Assembly (NCBI GenBank): GCA_013151705.1
Contig: JAADHT010000143.1
Coordinates: 1-8,212, forward strand
DNA from: Kiritimatiellota bacterium
GTDB lineage: Bacteria > Verrucomicrobiota > Lentisphaeria > Victivallales > JAADHT01
DNA length: 8,212 nt
Direction: 5' to 3'
Below are positions 1 to 6,963 of this stretch, one piece after another; within the stretch, counting starts at the first letter, position 1, and the number at the start of each line of letters is the position of its first letter. The translations under genes were made by a program, and so were the position numbers. The notes beneath the pieces were generated by a model. That model was not told the DNA's origin. It saw nothing but the letters and a program-made list of their open reading frames with translations, and did not search any database.

Positions 1-108
1 TTTCGGAGTCAAAGACTGTTACCGCGGTAGCAGCCTTTGACTCCGAAACAACTTGGCATCCATGAGATTCGCAATCAAAGCGAAGTTTTAACGTATACAC
101 AGTACTAG
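1..108. repeat. Left copy of a ~108 bp inverted repeat, ending in a 48-nt palindrome
   Basis: Positions 1-108 are, in reverse complement, almost identical to 644-748; the differences are a few bases near the inner end and a 3-nt indel in the palindrome. Positions 1-48 are themselves a near-perfect palindrome: arms tttcggagtcaaag and ctttgactccgaaa around a core taccgcggta flanked by CTG/CAG, with two imperfect pairs. The repeat may extend left of the window. Its inner end lies inside the toxin reading frame and supplies that protein's last residues and stop codon. No transposase gene is seen, so it could be a MITE-like non-autonomous element or a dispersed palindromic (REP-like) repeat. The repeat is directly visible; its mobility is inferred. 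Confidence 0.9.
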
Positions 109-309
109 CTTGTTGTCGCCTTTTTTAATAGGATATGTCAGAATTTCAATATAAGAAACGAGCGACACCACTATTTGCGCATTCACATTGTAAATATTAT
201 CGAGAAAGGATGATACTTGCTTGAAGTAACGTGGATTTTCCTCCCAATAGTATATCAAGGGAGCTGTATCGATCAAAACGACATCATTTCTTTTAAGAAT
301 CAACTCCAC
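88..309 (-). pseudogene. PIN-domain toxin (VapC-like), 3'-truncated by the repeat
   Basis: The 73-residue product begins like a PIN-domain ribonuclease. A beta strand leads into the first metal-binding aspartate (VLIDTAPLIYYWEENP, Asp14), and the second conserved acid is in SYIEILTYP (Glu55). Full PIN toxins are about 130 residues and have further acidic residues in the C-terminal half; these are absent here. From Leu68 onward the codons lie inside the left repeat (up to base 108), which supplies the last six residues and the TAA. The frame starts at a GTG (307-309) with AAAGGAGG about 10 nt upstream, and overlaps the end of the antitoxin gene by 10 bp, the usual translational coupling of type II pairs. 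In family terms the intact protein would be an Mg-dependent RNase inhibited by the antitoxin. The missing half of the active site makes this copy probably inactive. The missing 3' part might lie left of the window if the repeat simply inserted. Confidence 0.75.
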
Positions 310-560
310 GATTCTCGTTCCTCCTTTATATAGACATCAGCGTTGATATCAGCCCACAAGTCCTTACCTAAACCCGCGGAATTGCGAAAATCCAATTTCC
401 CCTTTCGCGAGACTTCGTTCGCCTCATAGTCGCAATTCACCAGTTTAGCCACCTCTTTTCCAGCGCGCTTGATTATGATCTCCTCATTTGCTATCTTCAC
501 CTTGTTCAAAAGTTCGCCTAAGGTACGCCTAGCGTCAACAGCGGATATAGTTGTACTCAT
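300..560 (-). CDS. Type II antitoxin, Phd/YefM family
   Basis: The 86-residue protein has the Phd/YefM N-terminal fold: ISAVDARRTLGELLNKV (residues 5-21) followed by the beta-strand segment IIIKRAGKEVAKLV (28-41). In this family that region dimerises and binds the operator. The variable C-terminal tail (residues 42-86), rich in charged residues and ending WADINADVYIKEERESWS, would wrap the toxin. An in-frame ATG seven codons upstream exists, but the ATG at 558-560 is chosen because AGAGGAG sits 5-6 nt before it. The 3' end overlaps the PIN toxin start by 10 bp, so the order is antitoxin then toxin as in phd-doc and vapBC operons. The antitoxin should neutralise the toxin and, alone or with it, repress its own promoter. 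Because the toxin is truncated, the antitoxin may now be an orphan. It could still neutralise a homologous toxin elsewhere or act only as an autoregulator. Confidence 0.85.
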   Translation of the reverse strand: MSTTISAVDARRTLGELLNKVKIANEEIIIKRAGKEVAKLVNCDYEANEVSRKGKLDFRNSAGLGKDLWADINADVYIKEERESWS

Positions 561-581
561 CGCGGCTCCTCTTGTTTGCAC

Positions 582-617
582 CCATATGAATCAATATGAC
601 CATATCAATCAATATAG
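582..617. promoter_or_regulatory. Tandem operator for the antitoxin: two 18-bp direct repeats
   Basis: Two adjacent 18-bp units, CCATATGAATCAATATGA (582-599) and CCATATCAATCAATATAG (600-617), differ at few positions. The first unit is also an inverted repeat, CATAT-N6-ATATG, as expected for a dimeric Phd/YefM-type repressor. The second unit covers the -10 box, so occupancy would block RNA polymerase. The repeats are seen directly; the binding protein is inferred from the family. Confidence 0.65.
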
Positions 618-638
618 CCGCTCTGTTTTTAATGTCAA
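611..638 (-). promoter_or_regulatory. Sigma-70-type promoter of the antitoxin-toxin pair
   Basis: Reading the minus strand, TTGACA (633-638) is followed after 16 nt by TATATT (611-616). The antitoxin ATG lies about 50 nt downstream of the -10. The -35 is a perfect consensus, and the -10 overlaps the tandem operator. Confidence 0.7.
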
Positions 639-643
639 GCGCC

Positions 644-748
644 CTAGTACTGCGTATAACTTAAAACTTCGCTTTGATTGCGAATCTCATGGATGCCAAG
701 TTGTTTCGGAGTCAAAGGCTGCTACCGCGGTAGTCTTTGACTCCGAAA
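644..748. repeat. Right copy of the inverted repeat, with a 45-nt palindrome
   Basis: This copy is the reverse complement of 1-108. Its palindrome, 704-748, has arms tttcggagtcaaag and ctttgactccgaaa around ctaccgcggta. It lacks 3 nt relative to the left copy, on one side of the core only, making its stem slightly less perfect. It sits between the antitoxin promoter (611-638) and the 3' end of the glycosyltransferase gene (stop at 811). The hairpin could hinder transcription coming from either side, but no T-run follows it, so it is not a standard intrinsic terminator. Confidence 0.9.
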
Positions 749-810
749 CGGATTGGCGCCATGAGAACGCAACCGCAGGCAAGAGCCTTTCGGGAATTCA
801 GGTCCATTCG

Positions 811-2388
811 TTACGGTTTTTTCATAACAGTTCCATTTGAGGAATCTATTACTATTTTCAAATCGAAATTGTCAAGTAATTCCTTGGTCGTCGGCAGCAG
901 GGAGCTGGGGATGTTTTTGAAATAGACGACGCAAGCGTCTTTTTCGCTTAAAACTTTTCTCATCTCCTCAATTCGAGCGGCGTAATCCGAGTTGGGCTTC
1001 CCGTTGATCCATTTGCGCGCCAATGGAAGAGTCCCGCGCTTGGTGGTATAGTAGATTCCAGCGCCACCGTTTGTGAAAATCCGCGAATCCCGCGGCAGAG
1101 ATTTCACGTAATCAATCAATTTGGAGTTCCGCCAAGCGACACTTGAGTATCCTAGTCCATTGGAGTATATCTCCGAGCAGAGCGAATATGCTCGGACCGC
1201 GTATGTCGCGAGGAGAATGGCGGCGATGACTTTGAAAACGATACGTGGTTTGACGGAATTTTTAGCGAACAATGCCCCCGCGCCCCAGCAGAAAAGCAGA
1301 GCTGACACGAATTCCGGCAGCATAATCCGATAGCTCAACGGCGTGGTGTAGTCCGCGAATGAGATCGAAAACAGCAGAAACGCGGGATATACGAGCAAAA
1401 ACAACAGCAATACCTTCAACATGGAGTTTGTCTCAGTCCAAATAACACTGAATGCCGGTAACGACCTCGTTTTTAAATGCCTGAGCATTGCAATCAATAT
1501 CACCGTCATAATCAAAATCCCCGCGAGCGCCGCGGCCGCGATAACCGCGATAACCGCGGAATTCACGGATTTCAGGAGGCCGAGAACTGGATTCGGCAGA
1601 AAAACGAATAGGATTGAACGGAGGAGTTGTCGAATATGCGCCACACCCGCCGGATGGAACACGATGGATCTGTCTGTCGTGGTTCCCGCGAGAAGGGCGT
1701 TTCTAACGCACCACAACCCTAGTGGAAACAGAGCTACGGAGCAGAAAAGCGCGATTCTCGCGATTTTTTTTCGAAAATTAAGCTTGGATAAAAGAATGGC
1801 TAATCCGGCAAACGCGATCAGGGCTAGTCCGGCGTACCTGGTCAAACAAGCAAATCCCACGCAGGCGGCTGACAACAGCAGAAATCGAATCTTGCCGTGT
1901 TTAAGAAAATCCGAAATGAAAATAAAGGCGGCGAGGGTGAAGGTGATGAAAAGCGGTTCGGTGAAAACTTGAGAGTGAATGAGAATCATGTATTCAGATA
2001 AAGCCAGCAGCAACGCCGCGAATACCGCGGTTTTCCTTGACGCTCCGATCTTTTTAAGAATGACGCATGCCAGATATATGTTGACGCCGTAGGCGGCGGC
2101 TCCCGCGATTCTCGCGGACATTTCGACCGAGCAGTTGAGAAGAGCGCCGATTCCGGCCAAGACTATTGGATAGAGGGGAGGAAAATGCGTCATAGGCGCG
2201 TTCATACCGTACGCTGTGACATATATCTTCCCATGTCGGAGGATGTTTTCAGCGGCGTCGAGAAAAACGACGGAGTCGGTTGAGACACCACAGCCATGCG
2301 ACATCACGAAAAACAACGCTAATCCCGCGGACACCGCGAGAGGCGCGAACAATCGAAAGTCTTGATTCAATGATGAGTTCACATCCAT
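811..2388 (-). CDS. GT-C membrane glycosyltransferase, ArnT/PMT (GT39)-like
   Basis: The 525-residue protein is polytopic: roughly ten to twelve hydrophobic helices over residues 11-400, then a soluble C-terminal domain (about 420-525). Features of the ArnT/PMT group are a first extracytoplasmic loop with an acidic residue (STDSVVFLDAAENIL, Asp38), the HFPPLYP motif (68-74), a TEPLF motif (143-147) and TRYAG (183-187). Such enzymes use a polyprenyl-phosphate sugar donor and glycosylate lipid A, cell-wall glycans or proteins on the outer side of the membrane; the substrate here cannot be read. The ATG at 2386-2388 puts a short cytoplasmic tail before helix 1 and has AGGGA about 12 nt upstream. 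A GTG at 2425-2427 would add 13 residues and is the main alternative. It is a single-gene unit with its own promoter candidate. The next gene downstream is the antitoxin-toxin pair, after a hairpin repeat. Confidence 0.8.
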   Translation of the reverse strand: MDVNSSLNQDFRLFAPLAVSAGLALFFVMSHGCGVSTDSVVFLDAAENILRHGKIYVTAYGMNAPMTHFPPLYPIVLAGIGALLNCSVEMSARIAGAAAYGVNIYLACVILKKIGASRKTAVFAALLLALSEYMILIHSQVFTEPLFITFTLAAFIFISDFLKHGKIRFLLLSAACVGFACLTRYAGLALIAFAGLAILLSKLNFRKKIARIALFCSVALFPLGLWCVRNALLAGTTTDRSIVFHPAGVAHIRQLLRSILFVFLPNPVLGLLKSVNSAVIAVIAAAALAGILIMTVILIAMLRHLKTRSLPAFSVIWTETNSMLKVLLLFLLVYPAFLLFSISFADYTTPLSYRIMLPEFVSALLFCWGAGALFAKNSVKPRIVFKVIAAILLATYAVRAYSLCSEIYSNGLGYSSVAWRNSKLIDYVKSLPRDSRIFTNGGAGIYYTTKRGTLPLARKWINGKPNSDYAARIEEMRKVLSEKDACVVYFKNIPSSLLPTTKELLDNFDLKIVIDSSNGTVMKKP

Positions 2389-2495
2389 ATCGCAAAAATA
2401 TCCCTGTTGGACGGCTCTCTCCGGCACTTCCTAATAAATCTCTCAAACAAGCTGCGACAGGAATGTCCGAGCAGTAACTTTTATTGGTTCGAACT

Positions 2496-2523
2496 AAAAT
2501 ACGACTCGTCGTGGAAAAGTCAA
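2496..2523 (-). promoter_or_regulatory. Candidate sigma-70 promoter for the glycosyltransferase
   Basis: On the minus strand TTGACT (2518-2523) and TATTTT (2496-2501) are separated by 16 nt, with an imperfect inverted repeat ACGAC-TC-GTCGT within the spacer. The transcript would begin about 100 nt before the preferred ATG at 2388. The match is moderate, and only the sequence supports it. Confidence 0.4.
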
Positions 2524-2713
2524 GCGAGTTACGCTCTAATTTTCATTTGAATTCCCCAAAAAAGGTTGTCGACCGCGAAAAGAGCAAGGAAAAAGGTTTT
2601 TAAAATTCCGCGGAAAACGTTTTTTTTCAGTTCACTGGTCGCGCTAGCGTTTCCCCCCGCTCTCAACACGACACACGTTGGAACCGCGTTGAGCGACGAC
2701 TGTGTTGACAAAA

Positions 2714-2755
2714 ATGTAATCACAAACCCAATATAATACATTTATGTAATATCAC
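2714..2755. promoter_or_regulatory. Possible activator site upstream of the sigma-54 promoter
   Basis: ATGTAATCAC (2714-2723) recurs as ATGTAATATCAC (2744-2755), starting 30 bp apart, close to three helical turns. Positions 2734-2751 form an imperfect 18-bp palindrome with a TACAT-TT-ATGTA core. The block lies about 110-150 bp before the predicted start of the glnK transcript, where enhancer-binding proteins of sigma-54 promoters usually sit. It does not resemble the enteric NtrC site, so the protein is unknown. TTGACA (2705-2710) and TATAAT (2732-2737) also occur here, but 21 nt apart, too far for a normal promoter. Confidence 0.3.
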
Positions 2756-2837
2756 ATTCGCTCCACCGCCACTACGGCAACTCCAGCAAAACCATAACTC
2801 ACTAAACATAAAACTACTGCGACTTCATAAAACAATA

Positions 2838-2854
2838 TTGGCACGCTATTTGCT
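2838..2854 (+). promoter_or_regulatory. Sigma-54 (-24/-12) promoter of glnK-amt
   Basis: TTGGCACG (2838-2845), four bases, then TTGCT (2850-2854) matches the RpoN consensus TTGGCACG-N4-TTGCW at every defined position, with the invariant GG (2840-2841) and GC (2852-2853) exactly ten bases apart. Transcription should start near 2865. This is the classic control of glnK-amtB under nitrogen limitation, so the genome should encode RpoN and an AAA+ activator. Confidence 0.88.
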
Positions 2855-2981
2855 GGAAGTTACGGGTCGATGATGACAGAGCGGTGTTATTGGAATTTCA
2901 ATAGAGGTTGGCAAAGAGGTGGCTTTGGGATGGTCGAATTTCCGCCCGCGTCTTTCCGGATCGCCTCAGAGGAGAAAGCAG

Positions 2982-3323
2982 ATGAAGCTTGTAGTAGCGT
3001 ACATCCAGCCGGAGCGGCTGCCAGCGGTGAAGCAGTCGTTGTTCAAGAGAGAGATATACAAGATATCCGTCACAAACGCTTTAGGCTGCGGTCAGCAGGG
3101 TGGATACACCGAAGTGTACCGCGGGACCGAAATCGAGGTCAATCTTTTGAAAAAAGTGAGAATAGAGGTGGCTGTGAGCGAGCAATTCATGGAATTGACC
3201 ATAGAGGGTATCATAGAAGGAGCGAGAACCGGCAAAATAGGAGACGGGAAGATTTTCGTTTTGGATCTGCCTGAGTGCGTTCGCATAAGAACTGGAGAAA
3301 GAGGCCGGAACGCGATCGGATAA
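2982..3323 (+). CDS. PII signal-transduction protein (GlnK/GlnB family), Tyr51 absent
   Basis: This 113-residue protein has the length and fold of PII. The T-loop region is GCGQQGGYTEVYRG (35-48), including Gln39 used for ATP and 2-oxoglutarate binding. Lys58 (LLKKVRIE) is followed by the B-loop TGKIGDGKIF and the C-terminal RIRTGE, both nucleotide-contacting. PII trimers sense ATP/ADP and 2-oxoglutarate and plug the Amt channel with their T-loops. Numbered against E. coli GlnB without gaps, Tyr46 is kept but Tyr51, the residue uridylylated by GlnD, is Ile (TEIEVN). Control by uridylylation is therefore unlikely. The ATG at 2982 is chosen over longer in-frame starts because AGAGGAG lies 7 nt before it and MKLVVAYIQP is the canonical N terminus. 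It is first in the operon with amt, behind a sigma-54 promoter, which favours a GlnK-type role at the membrane. Confidence 0.95.
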   Translation: MKLVVAYIQPERLPAVKQSLFKREIYKISVTNALGCGQQGGYTEVYRGTEIEVNLLKKVRIEVAVSEQFMELTIEGIIEGARTGKIGDGKIFVLDLPECVRIRTGERGRNAIG

Positions 3324-3381
3324 GGGAGTGGCGGATAAGTTGAGAAGATTTGATTCAACACAGATAACAAGGAGGATTAAA

Positions 3382-4722
<1,341 letters not shown>

Positions 4723-4753
4723 AGCTAAAGCCGGCGACAATGTTTTTTTGAGT

Positions 4754-6943
4754 TCAATCGTCGCGTTTGCGTTTCCCGTAGCGCACGAGTTTTCTGAGCT
4801 CCTCCGTATTTTCGGCACCGAGCCATGATTTCTCGAAAGACGGGTCTTGGACGACCTGCGCTATCGCCGCTAGCGCCCTCAGATGCAACGGGCGCATATC
4901 AACCGTGCCAGCCATGAAAAAGGAGAAATGAATAGTGGGAGCCACATCGGAAAACTCTATACCTTTTCTGCAACGCATAAGCAGAACTTGAAACTGATTC
5001 TCTCCTTTCAAAATAAAGTGCGGGACGGCGATGAAGGAGTTCAAAGCCGTGGGACTCTGTTTTTCGCGTTTCAGCAGTTCGGCCAAAACAGTGGACGCGT
5101 CAATACCATCCAGCTTTTCGGCTAGTATCTCAGCGGCTTCCGCGAACGCGTCGTCAACGGTGAGAGAATCTTCGAAATCCAAAACCGGAGCGTTTTCTAT
5201 CAGCTTGTCGAAATGATCCCGCTCCTCGTCCTCCTCCTCGGGTTCGGTCATTATTTGAACAAGCTCGTCTTCCAGCGCGGGGGACGCCAACTCTCTGGCG
5301 GTGACCCGTTCGACAAGTTTCAACATATCCTTGTTGATTCCCCGGCCGGCCGTGGCGAGCGCCAAAGCCATGTTTATGTTGTACCCGGCGTCGAACTCCT
5401 CGCTGAACTCCTCGATGTTCACCTTCTCCGCGAACTCCGCGAGAATCGCGTCGAGTTTTTTCGTCGATTCCTCGGTGAACTCCCCCTTATGGGAGAACTC
5501 GGCGAAAAAACCCGGGTGGTTCTCCAGAACGAACTCGTGGAAATGCGATTCCCATCCACTGATCTTGCGAGTCGGCATGTCGTCGAACCATCCATGGGTT
5601 CCGGCGTAGATGGATAGTATCTGCAATTCGACCGGCATAGGCGCGAATTGGCGTTGTTTGAGTATTTCCACGAGTCTTTCACCTCGGTCGAGCAGGGCTT
5701 GGGTTGCCGGGTCCAAATCACTCGAAAACTGGCTGAAGGAGGCCAGTTCCCGGAATTGGGCCAGATCCAGGCGCAACGTTCCGGAGGTCTGCTTCATCGC
5801 CTTTATCTGCGCGTCTCCACCGACCCTGGAAACCGATATGCCGACATTGACGGCCGGACGTATTCCGGAATTGAAAAGATTGCCTTCAAGAAAAATCTGC
5901 CCGTCGGTGATGGATATGATATTCGTCGGGACGTACGCCGAGTCCTGGGTCTCCACGATGGGAAGCGCCGTCAGAGTTCCGCAGCCAGCCGCTTCGCTCA
6001 TGGCCGCGGCCCGCTCCAGCAGACGAGAGTGCAGATAGAAAATGTCTCCCGGAAACGCCTCGCGGCCCGGAGGCCGGCGCAGCAGAAGAGAGATTTGGCG
6101 GTATGACTGCGCATGTTTCGTCAAATCGTCGAAAATCACTAGAGCGTGTTTGCCGTTGTCGCGGAAATATTCGGCCATCGCCATCGCCGAATAGGGTGCG
6201 ATATACTGCATCGTGGCGGCCTCGCCGGCAGTGGCGCTGATCACGGTGGTATAGCGCATCGCGTCGTGGGATTTCAATTGTTCGATAACCCGCGCCACGG
6301 AAGAGCGTTTTTGTCCGATGGCGACGTAGAAACAGTAAACCGGATCGGTATCGAAATGAAGTCCCTGGTTGATAATGGCGTCGAGAGCTATCGCTGTTTT
6401 ACCCGTGCCGCGGTCTCCGATGATCAGCTCGCGCTGGCCACGCCCGATAGGAATCATCGAGTCGACCGCCTTCAAGCCGGTTTGAAGCGGCGTGACCACG
6501 TTCTTCCGGTCTACGATGCCGGGGGCTCTGATCTCGATATCGCGCCGTTCGGTGTCGAGAAGAGGAGCCCCCTCGTCAAGCGGCCGCCCGAGAGCGTCTA
6601 CTACGCGGCCCGACAAGGAATCGCCGGTCGGCACGCCGGCGACGCTTTTCGTCCGCCTGACGACAGCCCCCTCCCCCACATCCTCCCAGCCGTCGAAAAG
6701 CACTATTCCAACGTTGTCCTCCTCCAAATTGATGGCCATCCCGACGACGGGATCCTTATCCGGCAAGTCTATCTCGACCAGTTCCGACGACATAATATCG
6801 TCCAAACCGCAGGCTCTGGCCACGCCGTCGCCGCATTGGATTATGGTGCCCACCTCGTGGATCTCGGTCAGATGCGAGAATCCGTCAATCTCTTTTTTGA
6901 GGAGGGCTACTATTTCGCCTGGTTTCAAGGGTGTCGTCGGCAT
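4754..6943 (-). CDS. F1 ATP synthase alpha subunit fused to a C-terminal PTS EIIA (type 2, PtsN-like) domain
   Basis: The product has 729 residues, against about 500-515 for normal AtpA. Residues 1-508 are a complete alpha subunit: N-terminal beta-barrel (about 27-92), nucleotide-binding domain with Walker A GDRGTGKT (176-183), LVIFDDLTKHA, the signature SLLLRRPPGREAFPGD, SVSRVGG with the arginine finger at Arg373, and a C-terminal helical bundle ending near FTEESTKKLDAILAEF. An acidic, helix-prone linker follows (509-577, containing EPEEEDEERD). Residues ~578-722 match PTS EIIA type 2: LLKREKQSPTALNSFIAVPH with the phospho-acceptor His642, then MRPLHLRALAAIAQVVQDP with the second conserved His687. 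The reading frame is unbroken across the junction. E. coli AtpA has Gln in its Walker A (GDRQTGKT); here it is Gly. The ATG at 6943 is preferred (AAGGAA about 10 nt upstream, conserved N terminus); a TTG eight codons earlier overlaps the upstream stop. Upstream is a dehydrogenase 20 nt away; atpH and atpG are not adjacent. Domain identities are strong, and a regulatory role for the EIIA domain is inferred. Confidence 0.93.
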   Translation of the reverse strand: MPTTPLKPGEIVALLKKEIDGFSHLTEIHEVGTIIQCGDGVARACGLDDIMSSELVEIDLPDKDPVVGMAINLEEDNVGIVLFDGWEDVGEGAVVRRTKSVAGVPTGDSLSGRVVDALGRPLDEGAPLLDTERRDIEIRAPGIVDRKNVVTPLQTGLKAVDSMIPIGRGQRELIIGDRGTGKTAIALDAIINQGLHFDTDPVYCFYVAIGQKRSSVARVIEQLKSHDAMRYTTVISATAGEAATMQYIAPYSAMAMAEYFRDNGKHALVIFDDLTKHAQSYRQISLLLRRPPGREAFPGDIFYLHSRLLERAAAMSEAAGCGTLTALPIVETQDSAYVPTNIISITDGQIFLEGNLFNSGIRPAVNVGISVSRVGGDAQIKAMKQTSGTLRLDLAQFRELASFSQFSSDLDPATQALLDRGERLVEILKQRQFAPMPVELQILSIYAGTHGWFDDMPTRKISGWESHFHEFVLENHPGFFAEFSHKGEFTEESTKKLDAILAEFAEKVNIEEFSEEFDAGYNINMALALATAGRGINKDMLKLVERVTARELASPALEDELVQIMTEPEEEDEERDHFDKLIENAPVLDFEDSLTVDDAFAEAAEILAEKLDGIDASTVLAELLKREKQSPTALNSFIAVPHFILKGENQFQVLLMRCRKGIEFSDVAPTIHFSFFMAGTVDMRPLHLRALAAIAQVVQDPSFEKSWLGAENTEELRKLVRYGKRKRDD

Positions 6944-6963
6944 AATGTCACACTTCCTTCGCC

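Larger units (their letters stand above)
2389..2981. other. Intergenic region between divergent glycosyltransferase and glnK
   Basis: This 593-nt stretch separates two divergent genes. It holds a minus-strand promoter candidate (2496-2523), an A/T-rich block with a palindrome and short direct repeats (2714-2755), and the sigma-54 promoter (2838-2854). From about 2865 it is the glnK 5' leader, roughly 117 nt, ending in AGAGGAG (2968-2974), 7 nt before the glnK ATG. Positions 2530-2700 contain the self-complementary words ttccgcggaa and aaaacgtttt next to a run of eight T, but no gene I can support. Confidence 0.7.

Noticed and set aside
1..748. CRISPR or integron interpretation of the repeated ends
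   Set aside because: Only two inverted copies exist, with a toxin-antitoxin pair between them rather than spacers; no integrase or attC-like series is seen.
1536..1560. Short tandem gataaccgc units within the glycosyltransferase gene
   Set aside because: They encode an Ala/Val/Ile-rich part of a membrane helix (AVIAVIAAAA), so repeat codons explain them.
2604..2628. ttccgcggaa palindrome followed by a run of eight T as a plus-strand terminator
   Set aside because: The palindrome has no loop and cannot fold as a hairpin of useful size, and no plus-strand gene ends here.
2705..2737. TTGACA and TATAAT as a plus-strand sigma-70 promoter for glnK
   Set aside because: The 21-nt spacing is too long for normal sigma-70 recognition, and a perfect sigma-54 promoter lies downstream.
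2529..2741. 70-codon minus-strand frame with hydrophobic patches (MYYIGFVITF...)
   Set aside because: No convincing ribosome site, no recognised family, low-complexity composition, and it lies in a region with promoter-like and A/T-rich elements. A small membrane protein cannot be excluded, but nothing supports it.
2870..3274. Plus-strand frame beginning in the glnK leader (MMTERCYWNF...)
   Set aside because: Mostly out-of-frame overlap with the glnK coding region, no ribosome site, no domain; not a credible leader peptide.
4734..4764. Stem gcgacaat/atcgtcgc with a 15-nt loop between amt and the atpA fusion, as a shared terminator
   Set aside because: The T-run lies in the loop rather than after the stem on either strand, and one arm is inside the atpA coding end; not a standard intrinsic terminator.
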